Under the pieces are notes generated by a model. The model was not told where the DNA came from. It ran no database searches and was given only the letters and a program-made list of their open reading frames with translations. A stretch of DNA of 64,000 nt from Saccharum officinarum (Eukaryota > Streptophyta > Magnoliopsida > Poales > Poaceae), in NCBI GenBank assembly GCA_020631735.1, contig CM036191.1, positions 42,081,335 through 42,145,334 on the forward strand, in the 5' to 3' direction. Position 1 is the first letter of the stretch. Every line of letters starts with the position of its first letter. Of this stretch, positions 23,845 through 37,365 are shown piece by piece. Position numbers and translations under genes: made by a program.

Positions 23845-24275
23845 AACCAAGTTTTTTTTCCTGATGGCTGTTCCGTCAGGAAAAGTGCCAAAAACCATCA
23901 GGAAGGGTCACCGTCAGGGATAAGCCGTCAGGAAAGAAACGACACAGAAGTCAAGTTTCCCTGACGAAAAATCATCAGTACTATTTCCTGATGGTTGCGG
24001 CTGTCAGTAAAGATCGACATCGTCGGTTGCAAAGCCTCCTTTCGGGGAAGTTTTTCCTGACGGTCGTGAACCATCAGGGATAGTTTTCAACTTTTCCCTT
24101 CGGCTGTTGAACTGTCAGCGAAATTTCAAACTTTTACTGTCAGTTCCTGAACCGTCGGGATAGGTTCATCTTTCCCGTCGGTTGCCAAACCATCAGGCAT
24201 GAAATAACTTTCCCATCGGTTGCCCAAACGTCAGGCCTGAAATAATTCCTGACGGTTAACCTCCGTCAGGGAAAA
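23845..24275. repeat. CACTA-type subterminal repeat array
   Basis: About 430 bases with many copies of TTCCTGACGG / CCGTCAGGAAA in both orientations, similar in style to the subterminal region at 2490-3041. No CACTA terminus or target duplication was recognised on either side, so this is a remnant. The AT-rich stretch after it resembles the internal part of the small CACTA elements. Confidence 0.55.
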
Positions 24276-25614
24276 TATTTCCATTCAATTGGCTGTCCAA
24301 AATCACTGATTATTTAGCCATTATAAGACAACTGTTCACAACAAGTAATTATACATTAAAAACAATATTACAGCAACGGATGTAACCATTCATCACACTG
24401 AAGTAATAAATATTATATTTAATAATCTTAGAACATCATTCAAGTTGTTCATGAATACAAAACTATATAATAATTAGTGCCTCCTAGTCAGCCTTCTAGT
24501 TAGGTACCTAACAGGCAGCACAAGTTAAAAGAGCTAACTCACAACTAGGTGCTATCTACCACCCAACACAAGTTCAGGTAGCTAGCTGCTATCTCATGGC
24601 AATATGCAGCCACTTCTGCACAAGATAGCCAAAATATCAACATTCCTTGACCCAGGAAGTCTACAAGTGGCAAGCTGCTCTTTGATGGTAGTATGCATCC
24701 ACTTCTGCACAAGCACGCGTGCAGTGAATAGGCAACATGTAGCTGCTACTCCACAACTAGCACGCATGCCTTGAAGCGCGATGGAATCCGCATATGTTGC
24801 TTCACAACCTAAATATGTAGCAGTTCATGCACAACCAAAATACCTCCATTGCACAAAATACCTAGCATGACATATGCATGGCCTTCGAACTTGCTGGTTG
24901 TTGCCATCAGCCGTAGTAGATAAACAAAAGTCTACGGCTTCACAAAATACTTCCTGCCACCGCACAACTCAATGCCCATCACTGTTGTCCCTGTCCATGT
25001 TGGCCGAAGCACGAGATGATCTATCTATAGTCCCTCCCTACAACCAAAACAAATAAATAGGATCATTCCAGGAGGCAAGCATAAATAAATAAAACAGCCT
25101 ACTGCTGACACCAATCCTAATAGGAGGCAAGCATGCATCTATTTACAACCACTGAATCACTGTGAATAAATAAAATAGGAGGCGGCAGCTGCACAGTTTC
25201 ATTCAATGGACAGGATATATGATACTCCTTTGCCGAATCTGAAACGATGCAAAGCAGCATAGCTTATGCTTCTCCATTGGTCCTTAGCACAAAAAAAACT
25301 AGGACTTACTAGCAGCAACACACACATGCCCTCAGCTGCAGTGCGGTTTACTCCTATAATGTACCGTAGATTGAATTTTGGACTCATGTGGCATTCATCT
25401 TTGCATTTGCATGTCAACTTGCATTTGCACTCTCTTTATTTGTATTCATATGGATTTGTGTCCATATCTAGAGGCAACAAGACACTACAGCAACACACAT
25501 TGACAAATAGCAATGCGGTAGCATCCCTCCGTGCTTCCGGCCAGCACAACAGTGCAATTTGGCGGGGGATGCCAATTCCGATGTGGACAGCGCCTGACTG
25601 GAGAGCAATAATTA
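24276..25614. other. Non-coding, probable CACTA interior and flank
   Basis: No gene recognised. Repeated words around CACTTCTGCACAAG at 24612 and 24700 suggest small local duplications. Confidence 0.3.
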
Positions 25615-25878
25615 GGGTGCGTTTTAGTTCAAGAAAGGAAAATATTGGGTGTCACGTCGAATGTGTCAAAAGATGTCGGGAGGTTTCGGATAATAATAAA
25701 AAAAACAAATTACAGAACCCGTATCTAATGATACTAATTAATTCGTCATTAGCACATGTCGTACTGTAGCACTTAAGGCTTTTCATGGACTAATTATGCT
25801 TAAAAGATTCGATGTGATGGGTTTAAACATTCGATGTGATGGGTTGAGCCAAAAAAAAATTAAGAACTAAACCAGGCC
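25615..25878. mobile_element. Tourist-like MITE
   Basis: Starts GGGTGCGTTTTAGTTC and ends GAACTAAACCAGGCC, imperfect inverted repeats of the widespread grass GGCCTTGTTTAGTTC type. It is flanked by TTA on both sides (25612-25614 and 25879-25881), the target site of PIF/Harbinger-mobilised Tourist MITEs. Length 264 bases, no coding capacity. It shares the internal phrase GATTCGATGTGA with the MITE at 53749-53990. Confidence 0.8.
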
Positions 25879-26299
25879 TTAAAGGTCGGTCCAGATCAAC
25901 TCATTGGCTACTTTTCAGATATTGTAGATACTCCTACCTAAGAGCTCTATAATTTTATAGTTTACAATATTTTTGCTTACTTTTACTAAATAATTAATTT
26001 GATGTACAGATCTACTATAGACATCTGAACATTATATTATATCAATATTAGACCTGTTCGGTAGCACTTCTCTCCAGTAGCACTACTACGGCAGCTGCAG
26101 CCAAGTCTCACAGGCTATTGTACAATCAGTAACTGTTGCTCCAAAATAGTGTAGCCGAATACAGCCATTTTTGTATCAAAATTAGTGATAAATTGTAAGT
26201 ACTTTCCACCAGTTCCATTGGTGGTAAGTACTTTCCGCCGCTTCAATTGGTGGTATTAGCATAGTTTTGCAAACTTTTTTTAACAATTTCATGTGCAAA

Positions 26300-26303
<4 letters not shown>
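25879..26303. other. Non-coding region
   Basis: AT-rich sequence with no gene. The words GACCTGTTCGGTAGC and TAGCCGAATACAGCC near 26050-26165 could be the ends of another small MITE, but no target duplication was established. Confidence 0.25.

Positions 26304-26380
<77 letters not shown>
26304..26380. repeat. (TA)n microsatellite
   Basis: About 38 uninterrupted TA units. The minus-strand frame encoding a poly Ile-Tyr run here is an artefact of the repeat. Confidence 0.97.
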
Positions 26381-26383
<3 letters not shown>

Positions 26384-26708
26384 TTGGCCTTCTCTTTAAC
26401 TCTTTCATCATGAACGAGCCCTTTGGACATTGTAGGTCCTCGTTTTTCTAGGGTCTAAAGCGGGACTTAAAGTCGAGACACCTTAATATTAATATATCAT
26501 AACATTGATACTTAATATAGATATATATGAAATGTTACCAATAAATGTTTGAAATATATAAAAAACACTTTTTTTTATCATACTCCATTCATCCCAAAAT
26601 AAATAACTTTCATGAAATTTTCAAACTGATTAAAGACGCTGGTAAAAGATGCATATATTCTCATCTACCTTTCCTGAAGGATATCTCTTAGATTTGGCGG
26701 TTATCATT
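26381..26708. other. Non-coding, possible Stowaway MITE end
   Basis: The phrase ACTCCATTCATCCCAAAATA at 26582 resembles the terminal repeat of Stowaway (Tc1/mariner) MITEs. No partner end was found before the CACTA terminus at 26709. Confidence 0.35.
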
Positions 26709-27980
26709 CACTACCGGAAACGGCTTATTTGCCGACGGCCGCAAGGTTTGCCGATGGCTAGAGAATAAGCCATCGGCAAGCCGCAAGGTTTGCCGATGGC
26801 TAGGGAATAAGTCATCGGCAAACCACACGCCCATCGGCAAAGATATTTTGCCGACGGCCCAGCCATCGTCAAAGACAGGCCATAGGCAAAGCCGATTTTT
26901 GCCGACGGCCAGACCATCGGCAAACCCCAGCCATCAGGAAACACCAATCTTTGCCGATGGCCAGGCCATCGGCAACGTCCGACCATCGGCAAAAGTGGCC
27001 CAGGGAAGATGCCGGGCGACGTCGTGCGCTTTGCCGATGGCCGTGACGTCGGCATAGATAGGCCACGTGGCCGCCTTAGGAGATGCCGGGCACACCGGAT
27101 TTGCCGATGGCCGGCCATCGGCAAACCCACTTTGCCGACGACCTTCACATGTCGTCGGCAAAGTTTGAATTTTTTTTGTTTTTTCCTGCCCATTTTTTTC
27201 TGGTGTCTTCCTACCTCAAATACAACCTAACTTCAAAAGTTGGGACAATTTTGAGTTTTTTAGCTATATTTCGTTAATTATTTCTACTTCTTTGAATTTT
27301 TCCGGCGACTCTAAATTTGAATTGCAGGTACATGAAATAATGGAACTTTTTGATTCAAAACATGGTATTCATGATGCTCGGAGTATGTTGAGTCCGTACT
27401 CAGGACCTCGCATGAAATTACGACCATGTTGGCGTCGTCACATGGGGAGTTACGTGCGCGAAAAGTGTTTTAAATTAATATAAAATCCATACGAAGTCCG
27501 AAATTGACGAAACTTGACGAGTTGTGTGGTCATGGCATGTGGAGGTCGTGGTAAAAAATTCAAAAAGTTTCGAGCAAGTGGTGACGTCGGATGGCAAAAA
27601 CACAGACATCTCCACATGTGATCACTTGAAGATTATCGAGCTTAGGGCAGTCGAACTGTCTCATGGTTATACCTATCAAACAAACCCACCGGGTCCAGGT
27701 ACTTGAAAAAATGCATAAATGTTCGGCTAAGTTGATAAAAAAGACTTGAAATAAGTCAAGTACACTTTCCAATGAGGTTAATGTTTCATAAAAGTAAATC
27801 TTTATTGATAAATTCTTTTACATTCGACAGGTGTACAAGACCTATCAGGGTTACTGGGTGTACAATAACATTGACCATTCGAGTATAGGTCAAGCCCACA
27901 TTCGATTGTGACCTAGCACTGCAAAGAAATCGAATTTGCTTGTACAAGAGAAACTGGAGAAGAGTTTGCATATACAAACA
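26709..27980. mobile_element. CACTA left end, copy in second segment
   Basis: Starts CACTACCGGAAACGGC at 26709, followed by GCCGATGGC / CATCGGCAAA subterminal repeats to about 27165 and AT-rich non-coding interior to 27980. It is the counterpart of 1-1133 and supplies the terminus missing there. Preceding bases are ATT. No right terminus with matching TIR and TSD was found. Confidence 0.8.
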
Positions 27981-28984
27981 GTGTTATACTAGCGACTCAA
28001 CAAGGATTAGGCCCAAAGACCTGAGAGCTGTGACAGGACGCCTCCTCACAAATCTTCCACTAGCATCTCCTATAGGTGACAGCTGCAGTGATAAGACCCA
28101 AGGAGGCATGCATTCGTCGGCTGCTCTAGACAAGGGAGGATTGCCCAGTGCCAGCAGGGCCGATGGACTGGCGTCGGTAGCCATGGGGAGCATCCCGTGC
28201 GCCTCACTCGTCGAGAGCCACCATAGGTGCTTTGATGGTAATATAGCCATCAGCACCCCAGCGGCCCCGATGGAGCCCGCCGTGGCTGCACCACGAGGAC
28301 CCTAACCACAAATTGTAATCAGTACCCCAGGCAACCAACGGCAGTGTTCGTCTTTATCTTTGCAAGGCTTCCACTAGCACCTAGGATGAGCTGCCAATGC
28401 TGCGCCCATGCACCGGAGGAAGGCGATCTTGAAGGCCTTCTACATGCACTAGAGGACAAGGGATGTCATGACAATAAACGGCTAAGAGATTTCTCTAAGA
28501 TCTGGAAGAAGAAGTGGGAGGCTCATCCACACTCAGCTTAAATAGCCGAGACCTAAAGCCTGAAAGAGGAAACGAACAGTCTAGATCCAGGACCCATGCG
28601 AGTCACGTGCGTTACAGACGGAGCAGGTAAGATGAGGCACTTTAGATTCCTGACTCATCCATCCTTATCTATAACAGGACTTAATGCCGCACAATACCCA
28701 GAAGACCGAAGGAAGTACCCACCTGCAGACGCCCAGAGGATCCTCTGGAGCGTCGACTTACTTCAAGCATCACCACACAGACCTTCAACCCTGGCACCCG
28801 AAGGATTGAGCCATTTGACTGGCTTGTCATCAAGTCCTTCTGGGGCTACTGTTGGTGATATGGACCTAGTGTACCTCACAGTCCCGATAATAGCCCACTA
28901 CCATCAGGATGGGCCGAGGCTGGCGAAGATGAGGCCCACCCGAATTAGGGTACGTCATCAGACGTGGTGATCAAGCAACCCGGT
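27981..28984. other. Segment absent from copy U, no gene recognised
   Basis: Begins immediately after the shared CACTA sequence (ATACAAACAG). A moderately GC-rich frame at 27940-28305 (plus) and others near 28344-28970 are open but match nothing I recognise. It is probably part of a retroelement. Confidence 0.3.
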
Positions 28985-29884
28985 GTAACACCCCAAGTGT
29001 TAAGCTTGCATTTCACTTGTATGAGCATGAGCATCATTCATCCATTCATTCATCATTATAAGCATATGAAAGTGCATCAGCATGTGACTTGTTTACTTAG
29101 CTTATATGCTTTATTTCATGCTTGATTCTAAATTTCCATGAGTGCTAATGCAAGTGAATGTTTCTTGTTCACCTAAACAACCTATAAATACTTAGGATCC
29201 AATTTGAGCTAGGGTTTGTGTTGAACATGTAGACTAATTAAGTTTCCAAGTGTAGTTATTGCTTGAAACACTCTTTTTCAAAGTGATGTTTTGACTGAAA
29301 CAAAAGTCTAGGTCATAAACCTTTCCTGCAGTTTGACCTAAGGAGCTAAGCCTAGTTCAGCCTCTAACCTAGCCAAACAGTGGCCCAAAGTCAGAGCTCA
29401 GTGCTGTTTTGGGAAGCTCAAAATTTGGCTAAGTCAGGGAACTGGTTTTCAGTTCCAAGTTACCATCTTTGGAGCTTATTATCTTCTAAAATAAGCCGAG
29501 TTAGACTTTGGCCTTTTAAGCATTGTTGCAATACTCTTGAAACTCTACAGCTTTGGTTATTGCACCTTGTGCCAAAACTGTTTGGTTTAGAAGTTGGAAA
29601 GGGGAGAAGAGTGGGGTTTCAGTCGGTATGCAGCTGGAATTCAGTATTCAGTTTCAAGGTACCCTACTTTGGGGGCCTGTATCTTGCAAAGAAGCTGATC
29701 CAAACCATACTCCTTTAAGCTTTGTTGTAGTACTCTTGTAGCTCTACACTACGGAGCAATTGGATGGACAAATCATCAACTGGTTTAGGAGTTAGAGGAG
29801 GAAGAAAATGGCGATTTCAGTCAGTTTGCATGGGAAGGATGAAGGGGTGGGCGACAGCTGGCCTGACCAGCTTTGTCTTGTTAT

Positions 29885-30160
29885 CAGGGATGAAAACGGT
29901 ACGGATATTTTCCGACCGTATTCGAGACCGAATTCGTTTAGAGATGTTTTAATCCGTCCGTATCCGAGTCCGGATATTTAACATCCGATACCGTATTCGT
30001 ATCCGAATATTTAAATCACATATTTATGATGTCGATATCCAATCGTATTCTGTCCGATATTTTTGATACTATCCGTATTCGAATCCGAATCCAGACATAA
30101 ATATGAAAACAAATACGATATCCGTGATATCCGTCCGTATCCGATCCGTTTTCATCCATA
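29885..30160. mobile_element. Ac/Ds-like hAT non-autonomous element
   Basis: Starts CAGGGATGAAAACGG and ends CCGTTTTCATCCATA. The 11-base end CAGGGATGAAA is identical to the maize Ac/Ds terminal inverted repeat. It is flanked by the perfect 8-base duplication CTTGTTAT (29877-29884 and 30161-30168), the hAT target-site size. Length 276 bases. The interior is rich in CCGTATTCG / ATCCGTATCC words, which are candidate transposase-binding subterminal repeats (Ac transposase binds AAACGG-type motifs). No coding capacity, so it would need an Ac-type transposase. Confidence 0.93.
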
Positions 30161-31023
30161 CTTGTTATGAACTAGCTAAGAAAAGTATTGAACCTGCTGT
30201 TTAGATGCTTTTACCCTGCCGTTATGATTTAACCTTGTTTAAAGCTTGTTTCCTTGTAAAAATAGGTATAAAAGATATTTGTATCCTCTAGGTATGAAAT
30301 AATTTTCATAGCTTCTTGGTGATAAGTTGAAAGCAAGAAAAATATGAAATCTGTTGTTTGACACCTTTCATTAGGTGGAAACTGTTTAAGTTGCTATATG
30401 CATGTTTTGCTTGCTAGGGTTGTAGATGTTGTTCTACTTGCTCAAAAATTCTGAAATTTTTGCAGTAGGCTACTAGTATTATGTGAGAGCTACTGTAATT
30501 TTCTCAGAATTTATTGTGCCCTGGAAGTAGCAGTTCACTGTTTTACCTTGCTAATTAAATAAATTAATAAAGGCATGTAATTAATTTATTTAGGGTTAAC
30601 CATTAGCTTTTCTAGCATGTTTAGGATGTATACAAACTGTTTCTATACTTAGTTGTGCCTCGAATTAGGTTCCTCTATGCAGCTTACTTTTTAATTGCTC
30701 TCTAGTGTAGTTTTTAATCTTTTCTAAATTGCTTGTTGTGTGAGAGCTAGATGCTTGCTTGTAGTTACTTAAGCTAAGTTAGATAAGTTGTTCGCTGCAG
30801 GTTTTAGAACCCTTACTGCTGATGAGCAAATATATATTTGATTGCTTGAACGTGGTAAGTGTTTGCTTCTAGAGAAGAGATATGCACCTACTCGGTAAAA
30901 GAAACTAGAAACATGATCACCTTTTGTCACCATGTTAAACATGTTATGCTAAGAAACTTGCTGTTATCATATCATGTTATAATTAACTCCATGTTTGCAT
31001 CATTTCATCCATGTCATCTTCTA

Positions 31024-31201
<178 letters not shown>

Positions 31202-33341
31202 ATCGCCCGAAGAAGTGACCATGCTAGAGTTCAAGCTCGTGGGAGAGGAGAACCCACCGGAGAACGAACAGGAGGCTCCAGGAGGAGACGTACAGGTCCA
31301 GGAGCAGCTGCCCGAATGCATAGATCACGCTCCCACTAGCTACCTCAAAGGCAAGCACAGAGCATACTAAGCCTCCCAACTTTTTGAAAATCAACTTGAG
31401 TCCTCTTATTGTTTTATGCATTAAGTTATAGAAGTTGATTGAAACCGTTGATGCATATACACTTCACCTTATCTAGAAATATATATCTGTCACCTCTTTT
31501 AGGTGTAGGCCGATTTATATGCTTAGCCATGCTTAGATCGGTAGAAGTCGGGTGATCTCCTGTTACCTACGAGATTTAGGTGAATACTCAGTCACGGTTG
31601 GCTATATTTGCTATTGTGAAAAAGAACCATGTGGTTATAAATAATCGGAGACTGGGCGGGATGGTATGTTGGCCTATGTTGATCCCGTCTATGACGGTTA
31701 AGGACTGTACCGTTATCTAGACCGTCGATCAAGATTGAACGTACCTTTCACATAGCTTGCCGGATAAGTCGTTCTGACCGTGAAGCCGATTAACTCAATT
31801 CGGGCTAGGAGGATGAGAAGTTGATTAGGCACACTAGAGGGAAGAATGTATGTGCAGGGGGACAGGGATTGATTGTGGGCAGGCATGGCCTGAGCGACCT
31901 GGCTTCCGGCTGCCCCCGAGTATGCGGCGCTTCTCAAACCCAGGACTGTTCCCGAATAAGGCCAAAGGTGACCTAAGGCTACTAATGATCTCGTATGCCT
32001 GAGTGTGTGTTATGGATATCTACCCAGTTGGTTGCAATCAATTCGAATCGCCGTCTCTCCCTGATAGTGAGAAACTTGTAACTGTCCAGCATCGTGATGT
32101 TTAAAACTATGTTGCTTCCGCTACTAAATTTGAACCTTGTGTTGTAATAACTATATTTGAACTCAGATGTAGGTTGAACCAATTGCGAACTTTATGTAAC
32201 ATGTAATGTGTGTATGTTGAATCATGTACGATCTTGGTTTGTATATGGCTTATTTCCAGATCCTTTGCGATACTCGACGGACTACTAGATTTATATGTGC
32301 TCAAGTGTGAGAGTGTGACTGTCTTTGCAGCTGCCACTGCACTTGTGCTCTTATAAATAAGACGGTTCTCTGACACACGGCACAGGGAGTTTGGGCGCTG
32401 ACTTCATCAAGATACGATATCCATTTTGTTATTATTTTCATGTAACTAATTAGGAAACATATCTGTAAACCGATCACCATCTATGTAACCCTACCCCATG
32501 GAGTATATAAAGCGGGGTAGGGAGCTCTCGATCGGTACCTCGGGCACGTGAGATAAAGAGATCTACTCCAAACTGAACCAGTATAAATATATGTCTCATG
32601 TGCTACCTTTCTGATTTCCTGTGCGTGCTACGCTGATCTTCATTGGTGGGGTCGAAAACTGCGACAAATATGGTTTGGAGGATGGAGATATTTGTCTTCT
32701 GACGTGGGGCCCACATCCACAGTAGCGCGGGACATAAACGCGGGTCCCGATTTTTCCATTGTGAATGCCCACATCCATAATGGAGGCTCCTGTCGGTTCA
32801 ATGCCACAGGAAAAGGTATTTATTGTCGGTTTTCTCGGATCGGCAGGATCTAGTGTTTAGTTCTTGTCCAGCTGACAGGGATAATATAGGTCTTTCACGT
32901 GGGTTTTGTCCGCCTGACAAGAAGTTGTTCTTGTCGGTTTTTAGAAAACCGTCAGGGATAGCCAAAACCGACAGGAATGATCCTAAGTCTGGCAGCGTGA
33001 GCAGTTGAATTTACAATGTTGATCTTGTGAGATCATTTGTGTTTTGTTTTTTCTTTAGTTTCCTAGTTGTAATTTCCTTGTGTGGAAACTGACAGGGAAA
33101 AACTTTAATCTAAAGGTTCCAGAACGGGACCATGCAAAATAACTCTGTGAGCCAACCGTCAAAAAACCACTCTTAGGACAAATATTTCTGTCAGGAAATT
33201 GACATGCATATTATTTTTTTTCCGTCAAGCTATCCTTGACGGTATTTGCCTGTGGGTTGACTGATAGAAACAATCTTCCTATGGGTTCTGTCATTTCCTT
33301 GACAGTGTTTAGGGCACACTGGGAAACGGTTTCCAGTAGTG

Positions 33342-33856
33342 GAGGAAATATGTCCATGCTTTGCAATGCGATTAAAAATCTCTCATGGTTGTATTTTAAT
33401 TTGATATAGAACTAATAGATTGTCAACATTAACTTAAATCGAGGATGTCATAATCATTATATTTGGCAGTAGATAGACAACCACCCAGGGTAAGATGGGA
33501 GTCGTCCTTTGGTGTCCGCATCATCAGTGCTTCCAGGAAGCTGCACTGATGGGCAAATAAAAGATCTGAGGTCTTGAGCAGGTGTCTGCCAGTACGCAAC
33601 ATCAGTAGTTGTCACGGGTACTAAATTGACGATGAAGGAAGCTGGATGGAACAGTCTCAATTGTTGTTGTAGAGAAACAGTGGAAGAGATAAGAACGATA
33701 GACTACGACTTTGACTAGCTCGTCTCTTGACTCGAAGTCACGGTCACCCCAACCGAGCCAGTCAATAAACAAAAGGTATATAGCCATCCAATCCAAGGGG
33801 ATTGGGTCTCTCAGTGCACCATATGAGAAGCATTCTTTTCTTGCCAAGCTCCAACG
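33342..33856 (+). promoter_or_regulatory. Upstream region and putative promoter of LecRK-B
   Basis: Same motifs as LecRK-A: TTGACT W-box cores at 33711-33716 and 33727-33732 and a TATA-like GGTATATAG at 33775-33783. No difference from the A copy was seen in this interval, so the paralogues share their proximal promoter. Confidence 0.4.
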
Positions 33857-36712
33857 ATGGCTTGCGCGAGCTCATCAGCCCCCTTATATTCTCCCTCTTT
33901 CATGTGCCTCTTCTACTGCTTCTTCGTGCTATGCCTGCACGTACATTCATCGTCTTCGGTTTCATTCAGCTACAACTTCAGCAACTCAACTGATGACCCC
34001 TGCAGTCTCGACATCGTGTGCCATCCTGATGCCGAGTTTGTGAGAAGCAGAGGTATCGAGCTGACAACGAACCTCCTATCCGAGTTAATTAACAACAGCA
34101 CAGGTCGAGTGTGGTACAAGTATCCAGTGCCGCTGTGGGATGAAGACAGCGGCGAGGCGGCAAGCTTCACCACTAGTTTCACCTTCAACATCACCCCGAC
34201 GAACTTCAGCCAGTATCAGCAGTGTAAGAACTGGCCATCTCAAACGGGCGACGGGATGGCCTTCTTCCTCGCGCCTTGGCCTTCTAACCTGAGCAGCGGC
34301 GGCGTCGTCCTGCCCAATGCAGACACAACGTTTGGCGGGTACCTCTACCTTTTCAACAGGAGCAACTATTTGAATGCAACGGGTGACGGTCGGGTTGTTG
34401 CCGTTGAGTTCGACACATTCTCTGGCGGTAACAACTGGTGGGACAACAGCTCCAGCCAGCACATCGGCATCGATATCAACTCCATCATGTCCGTGGCGAC
34501 CACAGACACACCGGGGATGAACAACCTCACCTCCCCCTTCACCAAGGCCGCCATGATCAGCTACAACAACGTGACCAAGAAGTTAGCCGTCGACCTGCAT
34601 ATCAACGGTGGCACCCCATACCGCGTCAACGCGAACGTCAACCTGACACAAAGCTTGCCGAAGACAGTGGCCGTCGGCTTCTCTGCATCAACCGGAACCT
34701 GCGTCGAGCTACACGAGCTCCTGTCATGGTCCTTCGACTCCACACTCCAAGGACCCAAGGCGAAGGCGGTCAAACCGGAGCCATCAACGAAACTACTACT
34801 CTGGGTACTAGTTCCTGTAGCATCTCTCCTTGTTTGTGCTGCAGCTGTGGGTCTTCTCATATGGAGAGAGATGCGTGCAAGAAATGCCCAGTCACGCCAA
34901 CAAGGGGCCGACAGCGAGGAATCCGATGAGCCAAACAATGGTGAGGTGGCTGCCGCCTTCGAAATGACCGTGGCCGGGCCAAGACGTTACCACTACCGTG
35001 ATCTCGCCGCTTCAACCGGCGGATTTGCGGAGGAGAATTTGCTCGGGCGAGGGGGATTTGGCAGCGTGTACCAGGGCAGCCTCCCCAGTACTTCTAACGA
35101 GGATGAGATCCAAGGACAGCAGCAGGTAGCCATCAAGAAGTTCTCCTCAGAGTCATCGTCTCAGAGCCGGAAAGAGTTCGAGGCTGAGGTAATGATCATA
35201 GGCCGTCTTAGGCATCGCAACCTTGTGCGGCTGCTAGGCTGGTGTGATAGCCGCAGAGGTCTCTTGCTCGTCTACGAGCTCATGCCCCAAGGAAGCCTGG
35301 ATAAACACATCCATAGCACGGACAGAATCTTAAATTGGCCCGAGAGGTACAACATGTTGCATCCTGTCCTTGTTTTAGTACTAATTATAATACCCGTTAT
35401 AGCTATATCTTTTTTGGCTTCACTATTCCATCAACCCTGACTCCTGATGAGCAGGGTTAGAGCATATATATAGTAGCAGAATTAATACTAGGCTTCATAT
35501 TTACCACTTACAACTAATCAAAATTGTTTACCTTTGCGCACACTTTCTCTCTATATATGTTTTTACTAGCACTGCAATATAATACCCGTTAGATACTTCA
35601 AAATCTTTGTTCTGACCTAATACAAATATTTAACCATATATTTTTATAGACTTTTCCCTTTGCATCACACCACCATGTAGAATACATATTCATTGCCTAT
35701 TATATTTCTACAAGCTATAGGACTGATTTTTTAGATAATGGAACAAAATTCCAGCTTCTACCATCCGTGGATGGTACACAGCCGAAGCTATAGGACTGAT
35801 GGCTCGATGTTTCAGAATTTTATGAGGACATATACGTGTAGTGTAGGATTTACCTTTTTTTTCTGCATGTATATTGTGAATATTAAGGTGGAAGGTCCTC
35901 AGCGAATTAGTAATAGTAAAATTTTGCATGAACGCATTCACTGCTATTAACTAACCACAAAGTACAAACCATTGGTGACATTTAAATTTATTAATATTAG
36001 GTACAAGATCATTTTGGGATTAGGCTCAGCGCTGCACTATCTTCACCGAGACTGGGACCAACGCGTTGTGCACGGTGACATCAAGCCGAGCAATATCATG
36101 CTTGACTCGTCCTACAACGCCAAGCTGGGAGACTTCGGTCTCGCACGCCTTGGTGACCATGGCACCGGCCCACAGACGACGGACCTGGTCAAGGGCACCA
36201 TGGGGTACATCGATCCAGAGTTCGTCAACACGCACCGCCGGAGCACCGAGTCAGACATGTACAGCTTCGGCGTCGTCCTGCTGGAGATCGTCTCCGCCCG
36301 GCCACCTGTGGACCGCCGGTACCCGTCTTTCTCGCTGCTCCAGTGGGTAGAGACCCTGTACTGCCAAGCCGTCGGCCGCATCCTGGATGCGGCTGACCCA
36401 CGGCTGCGGGGAGACGAAGCCCACGACCGGCAGATGGAGCGCGCTCTGCTCGTGGGGCTCTGGTGCGCGCACCGTGACACCGAGCAGCGCCCATCCATCG
36501 CGGAGGCCATGCAGGCCCTGCAGTCTGAGGAGTGGAAGCTGCCGGCGCTCTCGCTACACATGTACAGCAAGCTGGCAACACCGCCATCTGCTGGCATCGT
36601 TGCCTCCACGGGCGTCAATTCTGGTGTCTCCGGCAGCTCCTTCTCTAGCGGCGTCCGCTCGGCAGACACCGCTGGGACGACGACAGGCTCGTCTGAATCG
36701 TTTAAAATTTAG
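33857..36712 (+). CDS. L-type lectin-domain receptor kinase (LecRK-B)
   Basis: Exons 33857-35346 and 36001-36712, 733 residues, same intron as LecRK-A. It differs from LecRK-A by only two residues that I can find: Ser109 to Thr in the lectin domain (TTSFTFNIT) and Glu302 to Ala in the juxtamembrane linker before the membrane span. The kinase exon is identical. All kinase motifs ([25 protein letters not shown]) and the signal peptide are kept, so both copies look functional. Expected role is a plasma-membrane lectin receptor kinase. The near identity means short RNA reads would not separate the two genes except at those two codons. Confidence 0.93.
35347..36000 (+). other. LecRK-B intron
   Basis: Same as the LecRK-A intron, with identical borders and the same internal direct repeat; no difference seen. 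Confidence 0.85.
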
Positions 36713-37365
36713 CGGTTCCGCCACCGCATTCCACGTGGTAGTAATTGTGTCCAGTTTAACTATACAGCTTCTTGTCGCTGCTCCCTGGTAGGAGTCTACA
36801 TGTACTGTAATGTACTGTATGTGGTTGATCATTCTCTGATGATTCCTGTTCAAGTTTTTTTTTTTCGTTTCACAATATATCTGTTTGCGACAGCTGTGCT
36901 TTCTACTCCACGTACGTACTGGCACATGAAGCAACTTTCGGCTTCGTTTTACTACTTGTGTCCTGCTCGATCCTGCTTGAACGGTTTAGCTTGCCCTTAG
37001 ATCGCCGCTATGGTTATTATATAGTCCGGATCATACACGTCTTTGTCGGACTTAGAACATGATTGAGTAGCACTCGAATTTACTTTTGAGTATGATACCA
37101 TTCCTAAATACATTATATCTAGGAAGTTAAAAACGTCTAGGTAGCTGCTGCAGGGAACTTAAAAACGTATTTTGTTTGGTTGGCTTTTGGTGCGCTTTTT
37201 CATTTCCATGACGCTGCGTCGGTCTTGCGGGATCGGAATGCATGGATAACGCCGGTTGGGAAGTAGTACCAAGGTTGTGCGAGCCGACCAAAACAAACGG
37301 AAAACAAAAAGAAACTGATGTTGCTGTAACCGACCACAGGCCTAAAAGGCCGAACCAAATGCCTC
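36713..37365 (+). other. 3' region of LecRK-B, no gene
   Basis: Identical in appearance to 6413-7065. No gene. Confidence 0.4.

Noticed and set aside
23845..24275. CRISPR-like repeat array
   Set aside because: Units vary in length and orientation, there are no uniform spacers, and the genome is eukaryotic; this is CACTA subterminal sequence.
26182..26430. ORF encoding a poly Ile-Tyr protein
   Set aside because: It is the translation of a TA microsatellite; the same applies to the frames at 30859-31370.
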